DNA of 64,000 bases, taken from Limnospira fusiformis SAG 85.79. GTDB taxonomy: Bacteria > Cyanobacteriota > Cyanobacteriia > Cyanobacteriales > Microcoleaceae. The position numbers and the translations under genes were made by a program. Within the stretch, counting starts at the first letter, position 1. Every line of letters begins with the position of its first letter. Under the pieces are notes generated by a model. It worked only from the letters and a program-made list of their open reading frames with translations, did no database searches and had not been told where the DNA came from. The DNA is taken from contig NZ_CP051185.1 in NCBI RefSeq assembly GCF_012516315.1, positions 2,841,403 through 2,905,402 on the forward strand. Reading direction: 5' to 3'. Below are positions 46,800 through 54,751 of this stretch, in pieces.

Positions 46800-49349
46800 T
46801 TAATTATTAATTAAACTTAATGCTTGTAAGTCCTGTTTTGCTTGCAGAAAGCGCCCTTGTAAGAGGGCAGAAACCCCCCGTAATACTAAAAACTCTGGTT
46901 GTTCAGGATTTAATGCTAAGGCTGGTTGTAGGGCGATTTCGGCTGCTCTGGCGTTAAAATTATATAGGTGTACAAAGGCGAGATAAGCATGGGCGAAGGG
47001 GTTATTAGGATCGAGTTTGGTGACTGTTTCTAAAGCGGCGATCGCTCCATTTACATCCTGTTCTAACACGGAAGCTAAAGCTAGGCTATATGCTAGGTTT
47101 AAATTATCGGGTTCTTGGTTTAACCTATAGGCTAGGGTTTTTTGAGCCTGTTTGGTATAGTCCTGAACTGGATCATATTGGTTAATGCGACGAATTTCAT
47201 TAAAAATCACCTCCAGTCCCTGTATACCCTGGGGAAGTTTGAGGGCTAGTTGCTGAAGTTGGGTAATTAAATCCAATTCTGGGGCGGGTAAGGCGGCTGC
47301 ATTAGGGTCAATAGTCAGGGTAATGGGGGGGGATGCGATCGCTAAGGTTTCCCCGGTTTCTCGGCTTAAATAGGTGGCTTGCAGAGTATAATTGCCGGGT
47401 GTAGCATCGGGTGGGGGTAGCATTGCCATGCGTTCAACTACCTCGAACCCTGTGGCTGTGTCTTCTGGTAATTCTAGCCGCCCTGAACCTATGGCGCGAT
47501 CGTGGAACCATTGGGTATTATTGTCATCATCTAATGCAGTCCAAGTCAATAACACCAAACCTGACTCAAGCTGCTGTGGGGGACCTGACCAAATGTAGGT
47601 AATGGGAATAGGAACCCCTGGGGGGGCGCTTTCAGGAACAATTACCGCCTCTAAATTCACCACCTCGGAAATATCGGCGCGGGGGGAAACTTCGACGGGT
47701 GAGGGGGTGCAACGATGAAGGTTTAAAGTGTTACCATCTGGTAGGAGCCAATTGCGATAAACTGGGAACTGAGGACCTTGGGCGATCGCAGTGACCATCA
47801 AGGTTTGGGCTTCTTTAATGCGATCGACAGAACCCTGATCTCCCGTTTTGGTGATAAACCAACAGAGGGAACCAGCATCTTGAGAAACTTCGTCATAAGC
47901 AATACCGACCTGGCGACCGTAAACCTGAAAATCTTTAATTGCGCCATAGTAGTCGATATTATGCTGATTGATATTTTCGGTGGAAGGCAAAACCCCGATG
48001 GTATTCTGTAGGTAGGGTTCGGCTGCCAAAATGGTTGAGATAATTTCTGGGTGAGGCCAGTTAACGCCTATTTCTGCATGGCGGGTATTTCCCGGACTTA
48101 GCAAGCTGCGGAATTGTTGACCGGGAACTCCCCCCACCGGCCACAGAGTTAAAATCATTAACAACACGGCTAAAGCCATGGTCCCCCAACGTACTCTCAT
48201 CCCCCACCATTTCGGCCAGAGTGTGAGTCCCCAAGCTAATACAATTGACAGCATGGGTAATAGGGCGAAGTTGTAGCGGAAGTCTTTATTGGGGTTGAGG
48301 GAACAGAGTAAATATCCCCCCACCAGAAATACTGCTAACCAGGCGAAACCAGATTTCGGGGTGTCTGGGGGAAGGCTGCGCCACCGAATTAGGTAAAGTA
48401 AAAAACCGACAATGGGAACTAATAATAACGGCCAGGACACATGATCGGGGAGGAGACTTAGATAGTAGGTCCAGGCTTCTGGGTCGGTTAAGGGTGGATC
48501 GCCTTCGGCGCGCGCGGCGTATATGGTGGCGCGTTGTACTGATGTGATCATTAACAGCCAAGTATTTGACAGCCACGGACCGAAGACTAACACGGACAGC
48601 AAACCAGCGATCGCCATTTGAAAAAACCTTCCCCAGTCCCGTCTTTTTAGGGTTCCCACCGTTACCCACAACAGGGGAACAAACAAAAATAGGGCGGTGG
48701 TTTGTTTGACTAAAAATGCGAGTCCTACGGATATTCCTACAGCGATCGCCCATAACCACTGATAACGCGGTTGTTCACATTTGCGCCACATGGTCAGCAG
48801 CAAAAAACTGAAAGCGACACTGGCGGTGACCGGATAATCTAGGAGATATTCAAAACGATATAGATATAATGCGGGGAGTAATAAGCATAAACCCGCCGCC
48901 CATAAAGCTACTTGGCGGTTAAAAAGTTGGCATCCGATACAGTAAACAGACCCCAGTAATATAGCACTGAATAGCAGGTGTACTAGGTTGGCGGTGTCTG
49001 GACTAGGAGCGAATATATTTTGAAAGGGAATGGTGAGAATATATACCAGGGGGGGAATTTTGGCTGACAGGTTCCAGATATAATCCCACCACTGACCGGA
49101 AAACCATTGGGGGTCTTGGAAGGCGCGGCGGTAGATCAGGCTTCCTGTTAGGTAATAGGCGGGGTCCCAGGCTGGTACAGACCGATCAAAGATAAACCAA
49201 AGGCGATCGCTAATGGCTCCTATTAGCCAGATTATACTAATGGCGATCGCACCCGTTATTTTTTTTGACCCTTCAACGATAACCTTTCCCTCCCGATAAC
49301 TCTGAACCTGATCAAAATTAAACCGAGTTTCCCAGACAATATTAGACAC
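46800..49349 (-). CDS. GT39-like membrane glycosyltransferase with C-terminal TPR
   Basis: 849 residues. The N-terminal half has about eleven membrane helices and an early acidic loop (RSVPAWDPAYYLTGSLIYRR, about 55-75), as in dolichyl-phosphate-mannose/ArnT-type glycosyltransferases that use lipid-linked sugars. It continues with a periplasmic region (about 430-690) and a C-terminal TPR-like helical domain (PDNLNLAYSLALASVLEQ, LDPNNPFAHAYLAFVHLYNF, LNPEQPEFLVLRG). The sugar and acceptor are unknown. The last codons (INN and the TAA) are made of the AT-rich microsatellite that follows, so the original C-terminus may have been altered by repeat growth. Confidence 0.75.
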   Translation of the reverse strand: MSNIVWETRFNFDQVQSYREGKVIVEGSKKITGAIAISIIWLIGAISDRLWFIFDRSVPAWDPAYYLTGSLIYRRAFQDPQWFSGQWWDYIWNLSAKIPPLVYILTIPFQNIFAPSPDTANLVHLLFSAILLGSVYCIGCQLFNRQVALWAAGLCLLLPALYLYRFEYLLDYPVTASVAFSFLLLTMWRKCEQPRYQWLWAIAVGISVGLAFLVKQTTALFLFVPLLWVTVGTLKRRDWGRFFQMAIAGLLSVLVFGPWLSNTWLLMITSVQRATIYAARAEGDPPLTDPEAWTYYLSLLPDHVSWPLLLVPIVGFLLYLIRWRSLPPDTPKSGFAWLAVFLVGGYLLCSLNPNKDFRYNFALLPMLSIVLAWGLTLWPKWWGMRVRWGTMALAVLLMILTLWPVGGVPGQQFRSLLSPGNTRHAEIGVNWPHPEIISTILAAEPYLQNTIGVLPSTENINQHNIDYYGAIKDFQVYGRQVGIAYDEVSQDAGSLCWFITKTGDQGSVDRIKEAQTLMVTAIAQGPQFPVYRNWLLPDGNTLNLHRCTPSPVEVSPRADISEVVNLEAVIVPESAPPGVPIPITYIWSGPPQQLESGLVLLTWTALDDDNNTQWFHDRAIGSGRLELPEDTATGFEVVERMAMLPPPDATPGNYTLQATYLSRETGETLAIASPPITLTIDPNAAALPAPELDLITQLQQLALKLPQGIQGLEVIFNEIRRINQYDPVQDYTKQAQKTLAYRLNQEPDNLNLAYSLALASVLEQDVNGAIAALETVTKLDPNNPFAHAYLAFVHLYNFNARAAEIALQPALALNPEQPEFLVLRGVSALLQGRFLQAKQDLQALSLINN

Positions 49350-49394
49350 CTTCGCCCCAATTGCCCAAGAAACCCGATTTCCGATGTAATTATA

Positions 49395-49877
49395 CTAGAA
49401 CAAGCCTAAAGTGAAGGACTTGTCAATGGGGAAAGTTGCGCCAATACCCAGCCACAGGGTCACAAAAGTTCCGAATAGGAATATTGCTGTAGCTACAGGA
49501 CGACGGAAGGGGTTTTGAAACTTATTGACATTTTCAATGAAAGGAACCACCAACAGACCCACGGGAATGGAAGCCATCATTAACACCCCTAACAATTTGT
49601 TGGGGACTACCCGCAGAATTTGGAACACCGGCCAGAAGTACCACTCTGGCAGAATTTCCAGGGGAGTCGCAAAAGGATCGGCAGGTTCTCCCATCATAGC
49701 AGGGTCAAGGACTGCCAAACCAACGATTAGCGCAAAAGTTCCAACGATAACTACCGGGAAAACATATAGCAGATCATTAGGCCAAGCTGGTTCACCATAG
49801 TAGTTATGGCCCATACCTTTAGCGATTTTCGCTCTCAAGACTGGATCACTGAGATCCGGCTTTTTCATTACTGACAT
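49395..49877 (-). CDS. petD: Cytochrome b6f complex subunit IV
   Basis: 160 residues, the normal length. [20 protein letters not shown] is the strongly conserved N-terminus; three membrane helices follow, and the PEWY motif at the quinol-oxidation site is present in [17 protein letters not shown] (about 77-93). Subunit IV forms, with cytochrome b6, the quinone-binding core of the b6f complex in the thylakoid membrane. It follows petB on the same strand after a 129-bp spacer that contains a hairpin. Confidence 0.97.
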   Translation of the reverse strand: MSVMKKPDLSDPVLRAKIAKGMGHNYYGEPAWPNDLLYVFPVVIVGTFALIVGLAVLDPAMMGEPADPFATPLEILPEWYFWPVFQILRVVPNKLLGVLMMASIPVGLLVVPFIENVNKFQNPFRRPVATAIFLFGTFVTLWLGIGATFPIDKSFTLGLF

Positions 49878-49952
49878 GGTAAGATCGCTCTCCTTAATAT
49901 TTTGAGATCAAATGGATATGTTCTAATTATCCATTATGATTCGGCTCTGCCA

Positions 49953-49987
49953 CCATCGGGGTAGCAAAAGCTACTCCCGTCTGATGG
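49953..49987 (-). promoter_or_regulatory. Hairpin in the petB-petD spacer
   Basis: CCATC (49953-49957) pairs with GATGG (49983-49987), and inside it GGGGTAGC and GCTACTCC pair with one mismatch around an AAAA loop. It may stabilise or process the petBD transcript. Confidence 0.45.
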
Positions 49988-50006
49988 TTTAAGATTTAGG
50001 CAGACT

Positions 50007-50675
50007 TTAGAGGGGTCCTGAAATACCTTGTTTACGGATCATCAGGAAGTGCAGCAACATGAATACTGCAATCAACCAGGGTAAAACGAAGGTATGCAGG
50101 CTGTAGAAACGGCTGAGAGTGGGTTGCCCTACTGCAGCACCACCCCGCATCAATTCAACAATGGTTGAACCTACAATGGGGATAGCTTCGGGAACCCCAG
50201 ACACAATTTTAACCGCCCAATAGCCGATTTGATCCCAGGGAAGAGAATATCCAGTTACGCCAAAGGAAACTGTGATCACTGCCATAACTACCCCTGTTAC
50301 CCAGGTGAGTTCCCGTGGCTTTTTGAAACCGCCAGTTAGGTAAACCCGGAAAACGTGCAGGATCATCATTAATACCATCATACTGGCAGACCAGCGATGG
50401 ATAGAGCGAATCAGCCAACCGAAACTTACTTCTGTCATGATGTACTGAACAGAGGTAAATGCTTCGGCGACGGTCGGCTTATAATAGAAGGTCATCGCAA
50501 ACCCAGTAGCAAACTGGATTAAGAAGCAAACTAGGGTGATCCCACCCAGACAGTAGAAGATATTTACGTGGGGAGGGACGTATTTGCTAGTGATGTCGTC
50601 GGATATCGCTTGGACATCTAGCCTTTCGTCAAACCACTTGTAGGTTTTTGATTCGGTGATTTCCTTTGAGAACAT
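50007..50675 (-). CDS. petB: Cytochrome b6
   Basis: 222 residues, the normal length. [40 protein letters not shown] and [20 protein letters not shown] carry the conserved N-terminal and haem-binding features; the four haem-ligand His residues lie in helices B and D (HRW / LH and RFYSLH / LLHF regions). The Cys near residue 35 that covalently binds haem c' is in [14 protein letters not shown]. It is a quinone-reducing core subunit of the b6f complex. Its 5' flank is unusual: only 60 bp separate it from the stop of a TnpB relic on the same strand. Confidence 0.97.
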   Translation of the reverse strand: MFSKEITESKTYKWFDERLDVQAISDDITSKYVPPHVNIFYCLGGITLVCFLIQFATGFAMTFYYKPTVAEAFTSVQYIMTEVSFGWLIRSIHRWSASMMVLMMILHVFRVYLTGGFKKPRELTWVTGVVMAVITVSFGVTGYSLPWDQIGYWAVKIVSGVPEAIPIVGSTIVELMRGGAAVGQPTLSRFYSLHTFVLPWLIAVFMLLHFLMIRKQGISGPL

Positions 50676-50735
50676 GAAGCTAGGATTCCTAAAATATTAA
50701 TTGCTGCCTTGGTTGTTAGGTCTGAACTGATACAT

Positions 50736-51124
50736 TTACGCGACATTTTTCCGGTTGTTCCCGGACAATGCGACGATAGCACTATTACCCGTTAAGGTAA
50801 CAGAGGCGGTATCCCGCAAAGCTTTTAGAAAGATTCCAAAAGCACCGTTCCAGTCCCTGGGTAGAGTGAACCCGCACTCAGGACATCGGAACACTTTTGA
50901 GCCACCTAGCTGGGAATGGACATGACCACAGTGAGTACAGGTTTTGCTGGTGTATTCTTCGGTCACATCTACAACTGTTCAGTTATTTCCCCTTGATGTC
51001 TCAGGGTTAGTTTGAATCGATAATGCGCCCATGTCAGCATGGTTCGGGCAGTCTTAGACCTGATTAGACGCTTCACCTTGGCAACCATATTGGAAGTCTC
51101 GAAGGTGGGCAAAAAAATCAGGCT
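50736..51124 (-). pseudogene. tnpB: TnpB C-terminal relic 1
   Basis: Minus-strand reading: LPTFETSNMVAKVKRLIRSK, then ARTMLTWAHYRFKLTLRHQG and EITEQL, then a stop. After a frame change the reading continues as VVDVTEEYTSKTCTHCG, LGGSKVFRCPECGF (zinc ribbon with CxxC pairs), LPRDWNGAFGIFLKALRDTA (last RuvC motif, Asp retained) and the end at 50736. Everything N-terminal to this is missing. It has the sequence character of IS200/IS605-IS607 TnpB nucleases. It ends 60 bp upstream of petB and on the same strand. Confidence 0.85.
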
Positions 51125-51233
51125 GTGTTATGGGATGGTCAGGGATGTGACCCAATCAACCAAGGGGTTGAAGTCCTCACAGGGTAGTTATTTCGCCCAT
51201 TTCAGCTCTATTTCATACCCGAAGGTCTCGCAC
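51125..51233 (-). pseudogene. Group II intron 5'-end fragment 1
   Basis: About 109 nt starting GTGCGAGACCTTCGGGTATG on the minus strand, nearly identical to the first 70 nt of the intron at 53473 and recognisable to CATCCCATAAC. It then joins TnpB sequence directly. Only the beginning of domain I remains, so it cannot splice. Confidence 0.75.
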
Positions 51234-51345
51234 CATACTTGGTATTATACCGTATTGCCGTAAAATGTTAACCTAATTTGAGATTAAATCATGCTCTAAC
51301 GCTCAGATGGGTCAATACACCAGACTAGCCAGACTTTCCCGTTTA

Positions 51346-51398
51346 GTTGGGTTAAAGGTCTCTGTCAATTATATGGCAGTGCTAACCTTGAACCCAAC
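51346..51398 (-). ncRNA. Strong hairpin downstream of TnpB relic 2 (omega-RNA or right-end relic)
   Basis: GTTGGGTTAAAGGT (51346-51359) pairs with ACCTTGAACCCAAC (51385-51398), 13 of 14 positions, with an inner CTGTC/GGCAG stem. It lies in the 227 bp (51297-51523) that follow the TnpB stop on the minus strand. That is where TnpB elements encode their guide RNA scaffold and right-end palindrome. Expression and function are unknown. Confidence 0.4.
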
Positions 51399-51532
51399 GG
51401 GTGATTTATATCTCTGACTTGAGAAGATCGGGGATTGGTTGAATGCCTCTCAGTTCAGTCCTAGGGGACCTGAACGCAGATGCTGAAATTTCACCAAGTG
51501 CTGAGGATAGCAGACCCAGTGTTCTGATACAT

Positions 51533-51920
51533 TTACGCGACATTTTTCCGGTTGTTCCCGGACAATGCAACGATAGCACTATTACCCGTTAAGGTAACAG
51601 AGGCGGTATCCCGCAAAGCTTTTAGAAAGATTCCAAAAGCACCGTTCCAGTCCATGGGTAGAGTGAACCCGCACTCAGGACATCGGAACACTTTTGAGCC
51701 ACCTAGCTGGGAATGGACATGACCACAGTGAGTACAGGTTTTGCTGGTGTATTCTTCGGTCACATCTACAACTGTTCAGTTATTTCCCCTTGATGTCTCA
51801 GGGTTAGTTTGAATCGATAATGCGCCCATTTCAGCATGGCGCGGGCAGTCTTAGACCTGATTAGACGCTTCACCTGACTGGCCATATTGGAAGTCTCGAA
51901 GGTGGGCCCAAAAATCCGGC
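51533..51920 (-). pseudogene. tnpB: TnpB C-terminal relic 2
   Basis: Same structure as relic 1: PTFETSNMASQVKRLIRSKT, ARAMLKWAHYRFKLTLRHQG, EITEQL and a stop, then in another frame VTEEYTSKTCTHCG to the end. Differences include AKV to SQV, and MDWNGA in place of RDWNGA in the last RuvC motif. The shared frameshift shows common descent of the two relics. Confidence 0.85.
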
Positions 51921-52030
51921 TGTGTTATGGGATAGCCAGGGATGCGACCTAATCAACCAAGGGGTTGAAGTCCTCACCGGGTAGTCCCCACGCCCATTTC
52001 AGCTCGATTTCATACCCGAAGGTCTCGCAC
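51921..52030 (-). pseudogene. Group II intron 5'-end fragment 2
   Basis: About 110 nt starting GTGCGAGACCTTCGGGTATG on the minus strand, a diverged copy of fragment 1, again fused to TnpB sequence. The flank before it (to 52093) is AT-rich and shared with copy 1. Confidence 0.75.
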
Positions 52031-52133
52031 CATACTTGGTATTATACCGTATTGCCGTAAAATGTTAACCTAATTTGAGATTAAATCATGCTCCTCTCAT
52101 AAAAAATGTAACATAACTTTAATCATTATTTGA

Positions 52134-52865
52134 ATGAGCGAAAATCAGATTTCCCCAAAATCAAGTCCCAATTCTCCCGGCGGCGGAGAGTATTTATCTC
52201 TATTGCTGGCGGTGGCTTTTTTACTGTTTCTCATGCGGACGGCTTTTCCTTGGCTATTGGCGATCGCCTCTTTTGTAGGTGTTTGGATGCTATGGCGATA
52301 CTACTCCTACCAGTCTCGCCGCCTACAACAGAGTCTGGATCAGGCTTTTTATGCTTTGATCCGGGAACATGAAGGACGGATCACCCCTTTGGATCTGGCT
52401 TTGGCTACTCAGCTTACCGGTCCCCAAGTTCAGGCTTATCTCGACCAAAAGGCGCTGGAATTTGCGGCTGAGTTTGAGGTAACAGATGATGGTAGGATTT
52501 TTTATACTTTCTCGACGGTAGCTTCTGTGACTGTGGCTGACCCAGAACCTGCTATTGATAAGGAAATGGCGACTGTGGCTGACCCAGAACCTGCTATTGA
52601 TACTCAAGTTGTGAACCTTCCCCGTCAGACAGTGGAACTTCCCCCGGTTTCTGTTAATCAAGGTCCACTGGTAACCGGGTTTGATGTACATCCCCATAAT
52701 ATTAGACCCCGGAAACCAAAACCCGTTGAACTCTACCCCGCGCCGCACGCCTGCGAGTATTCTCAGGAAAGCCAGGAGTTTCAGTCGCGGCCAGAATTAC
52801 CTAAGTCGGAGATCACCGAGTTGATGGAACGTAATCGCTTAGGCGATCGCTTTTCGGCGGACTAA
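52134..52865 (+). CDS. Small membrane protein with internal 14-residue duplication, function unknown
   Basis: 243 residues. Two hydrophobic segments at about 21-36 and 39-58 (YLSLLLAVAFLLFLM, AFPWLLAIASFVGVWMLW) are followed by a soluble part. That part has a helical, possibly winged-helix-like region (about 65-120, FYALIREHEGRITPLDLALA) and then a low-complexity tail. A 42-base unit is duplicated in frame near 52529-52612, giving TVADPEPAID twice. No family recognised. A group II intron begins 20 bp after the stop. Confidence 0.5.
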   Translation: MSENQISPKSSPNSPGGGEYLSLLLAVAFLLFLMRTAFPWLLAIASFVGVWMLWRYYSYQSRRLQQSLDQAFYALIREHEGRITPLDLALATQLTGPQVQAYLDQKALEFAAEFEVTDDGRIFYTFSTVASVTVADPEPAIDKEMATVADPEPAIDTQVVNLPRQTVELPPVSVNQGPLVTGFDVHPHNIRPRKPKPVELYPAPHACEYSQESQEFQSRPELPKSEITELMERNRLGDRFSAD

Positions 52866-52885
52866 GTTGATATAATCGATATACA

Positions 52886-53472
52886 GTGCGGGACGTTCAG
52901 GCATGAAATAGGGTAGAAACACCCGAAATAACCGCCTGATGGGGACTTCAGCCCCTTGGTTGAATATAAGAGGCTCGCCTCTGAGCATCCCCATAACTGT
53001 TTATATGTCCCAAAGCTTGGTATAGAAATATACAAAACAAGGCAGGGAACTCAAGGTCAAAACGCAAAATCGGAAATCTTAACGATTTCTTAACAATTGC
53101 GTTGAGAGTAACCGCGATAGCCACCCCCAGTTTTGGGAATCATAACCCCAGGACTGAAGCGGGGAACGGAAGGCGTGAAGTAGAACCTACTACCAGAGGC
53201 GACCACTGCCAACCATCCATGATTAAGGAAATCTGAATGTTCCGACTTGAACCGCCATAAGGATTAAGTAGCTAAACAGGTTGATACGCTCCGCTCAAAA
53301 GAGTTAGGGAAAAAGTAGGGTAATTGTAACATCACCTACACAGACCTTTAAAAGTACCCCGGTGGAAAGGACAAATCTAAAGATGGAATGCCCATATAAA
53401 CGGAACGTTGTAATCCCTCTTAGGCTCTGAGAGTATGGTCGATACCTCAGTAGTGACAAGTGTAAGCGGATG
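52886..53472 (+). ncRNA. Group II intron, truncated (domains I-III only)
   Basis: Begins GTGCGGGACGTTCAGGCATG and is colinear with the complete intron downstream through many blocks: GCAGGGAACTCAAGGTCA, AGTAACCGCGATAGCCACCC, GGGGAACGGAAGGCGTGA, CCTTTAAAAGTACCCCGG, GATGGAATGCCCATATAA. It stops at GTGTAAGCGGATG, the point that in the second intron leads into domain IV, where the next intron begins. Domains V and VI are missing, so it should not splice alone. No reverse transcriptase/maturase ORF. Confidence 0.75.
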
Positions 53473-54333
53473 GTGCGAGACGTTCGGGTATGAAATAGGG
53501 CTGAAATGCCCGAAATAACTACCCGGTGAGGATTCCAGCTCCGAATCTGGATATAAGGAGACCTCTCCTGACCATCCTCATAACTGGTTATATGTCCCGA
53601 CGCTTAGGGAACTAAGCAAGGCAGGGAACTCAAGGTCATAAACGAACTGAGAAATCAGGGAGTAGAGAGTAACCGCGATAGCCACCCCCAGTTTTGGAAG
53701 TCATAACTCCAGGATTGAAGCGGGGAACGGAAGGCGTGAGGTAAAACCTACTACCAAGACGCGACCACTGCCAACCATCTATGATTAGGAAGACCGAATG
53801 TCCGACTTGAACCATCGTAATACACTAGCAGCGAAATAGGTTGACACGCTGCGCTCAAAAGGGCAAGGGGAAAAGTAGGGGGTTCGTCCGACTACCTACA
53901 CAGACCTTTAAAAGTACCCCGGTTCTGAGGACAAATCTAACGATGGAATGCCCATATAATCGGAACGTTGTAACCCCTCCAAGACTCTGCCTATAAACAA
54001 GTGAGCAATATTACTCATAGGCAGTAGTGATAAGTGTAAGCGCAAGTCTCGGAGGGTGAAGGATGCGACCAGAAGCCAATGCCCATCTGTAATGGCTGGG
54101 ATATGCCCACAGGTCGCGGTATGGATATAGATACTGCAATTAGTAGGAGCCTAATGGCGAAAGCGAGTTTAAAGACTACGTGTGCATACAACTCCAAAAG
54201 TTGAAGTACGAAAGCAGGGGTTCGTAACCCTGTTCCTATTGACAAAAAGGGTATCCATATCAGGAGCCGTGTGATGCGAAAGTATCAAGCACGGTTTTGA
54301 ATAGGAGTTCGAGAAGGTGACTTCTCGTCCGAC
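53473..54333 (+). ncRNA. Group II intron, full length, ORF-less
   Basis: About 861 nt. The 5' end GTGCGAGACGTTCGGGTATG matches the GUGYG rule. Domain V is seen at about 54264-54298 (GAGCCGTGTGATGCGAAAG then TATCAAGCACGGTT), with the AGC catalytic triad and a GAAA tetraloop. Domain VI (GAGAAGGTGACTTCTC, 54311-54326) and a 3' end near CCGAC (54333) follow. It contains no maturase gene, so splicing would need a protein supplied in trans. It lies just upstream of the GvpV-like gene and directly after the truncated intron; the upstream exon is unclear. Confidence 0.8.
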
Positions 54334-54361
54334 CTTACCTGTCACTCAAAATTTTAGACCC

Positions 54362-54700
54362 ATGAGATATAAATATCATCGCCAAATCCAACCTAAACTT
54401 AGTGCCATTCCACGTCAGAAGTCTCAGGCTAATCTTTACCGAAATTCATATCTACTAGCGGTTGAAAAAAATCGCCTAACTGAAGAATTGGAGGTTTTAC
54501 AAAGTCGGAGCCATATCATCGAACAACGACTCGCATTGATTGAAGACCAACTAGGAGAACTAGAAAAAGATGTAACTGAATTATCAGTTCCACCTTCCCC
54601 TAAACCTCCAAATAATCTTCCTGTCAATAATCCAGAACCGCCACCTCAATCTAACCCCACCAATTCCAGCCATATTAATACCTTTATGGTTGATTATTAG
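54362..54700 (+). CDS. Small coiled-coil protein, GvpV-like
   Basis: 113 residues from the ATG at 54362 (MRYKYHRQIQPKLSAIP). A basic N-terminus is followed by a heptad-rich helix (about 30-85, NLYRNSYLLAVEKNRLTEEL, then EVLQSRSHIIEQRLALIEDQ) and a Pro/Asn-rich tail. The central SQANLYRNSYLLAVEKNRL region resembles gas vesicle protein V of cyanobacteria; other gvp genes are not nearby, so the assignment is tentative. The open frame extends upstream into the intron to a GTG at 54317. If the intron ended one base later, at 54334, splicing would join an ATG (53470-53472) in frame to this gene. Confidence 0.45.
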   Translation: MRYKYHRQIQPKLSAIPRQKSQANLYRNSYLLAVEKNRLTEELEVLQSRSHIIEQRLALIEDQLGELEKDVTELSVPPSPKPPNNLPVNNPEPPPQSNPTNSSHINTFMVDY

Positions 54701-54710
54701 GAATAATTAA

Positions 54711-54751
54711 AGGCGGTTTTATGATATAAAAACAGAAATATAAAACCGCCT
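54711..54751. terminator. Bidirectional terminator hairpin
   Basis: AGGCGGTTTTAT (54711-54722) and ATAAAACCGCCT (54740-54751) form a perfect 12-bp stem between two convergent genes, with T-rich sequence in both directions. Confidence 0.7.

Larger units (their letters stand above)
50727..51296. repeat. 570-bp direct repeat, copy 1 (TnpB relic + intron 5' fragment)
   Basis: Runs from CTGATACATTTACGCGAC to AAATCATGCTC and is repeated with an offset of 797 bp at 51524-52093. The copies differ by scattered substitutions but share the same frameshift in the TnpB relic, so duplication followed inactivation. On the minus strand each copy reads: end-like AT-rich segment, group II intron 5' fragment, TnpB C-terminus. 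Confidence 0.85.
51524..52093. repeat. 570-bp direct repeat, copy 2
   Basis: Second copy of the chimera described at 50727-51296. Unlike copy 1 it is followed (on the minus strand) by 227 bp of its own 3' region before copy 1 begins, so it is the less truncated of the two. Confidence 0.85.

Noticed and set aside
51039..51263. Plus-strand ORF of 74 codons
   Set aside because: Antisense to the TnpB relic and intron fragment, which explain the region.
51125..52030. IStron (intron-transposon hybrid)
   Set aside because: Known IStrons use group I introns with both ends intact. Here only the 5' end of a group II intron is present and TnpB is broken, so debris is the simpler reading.
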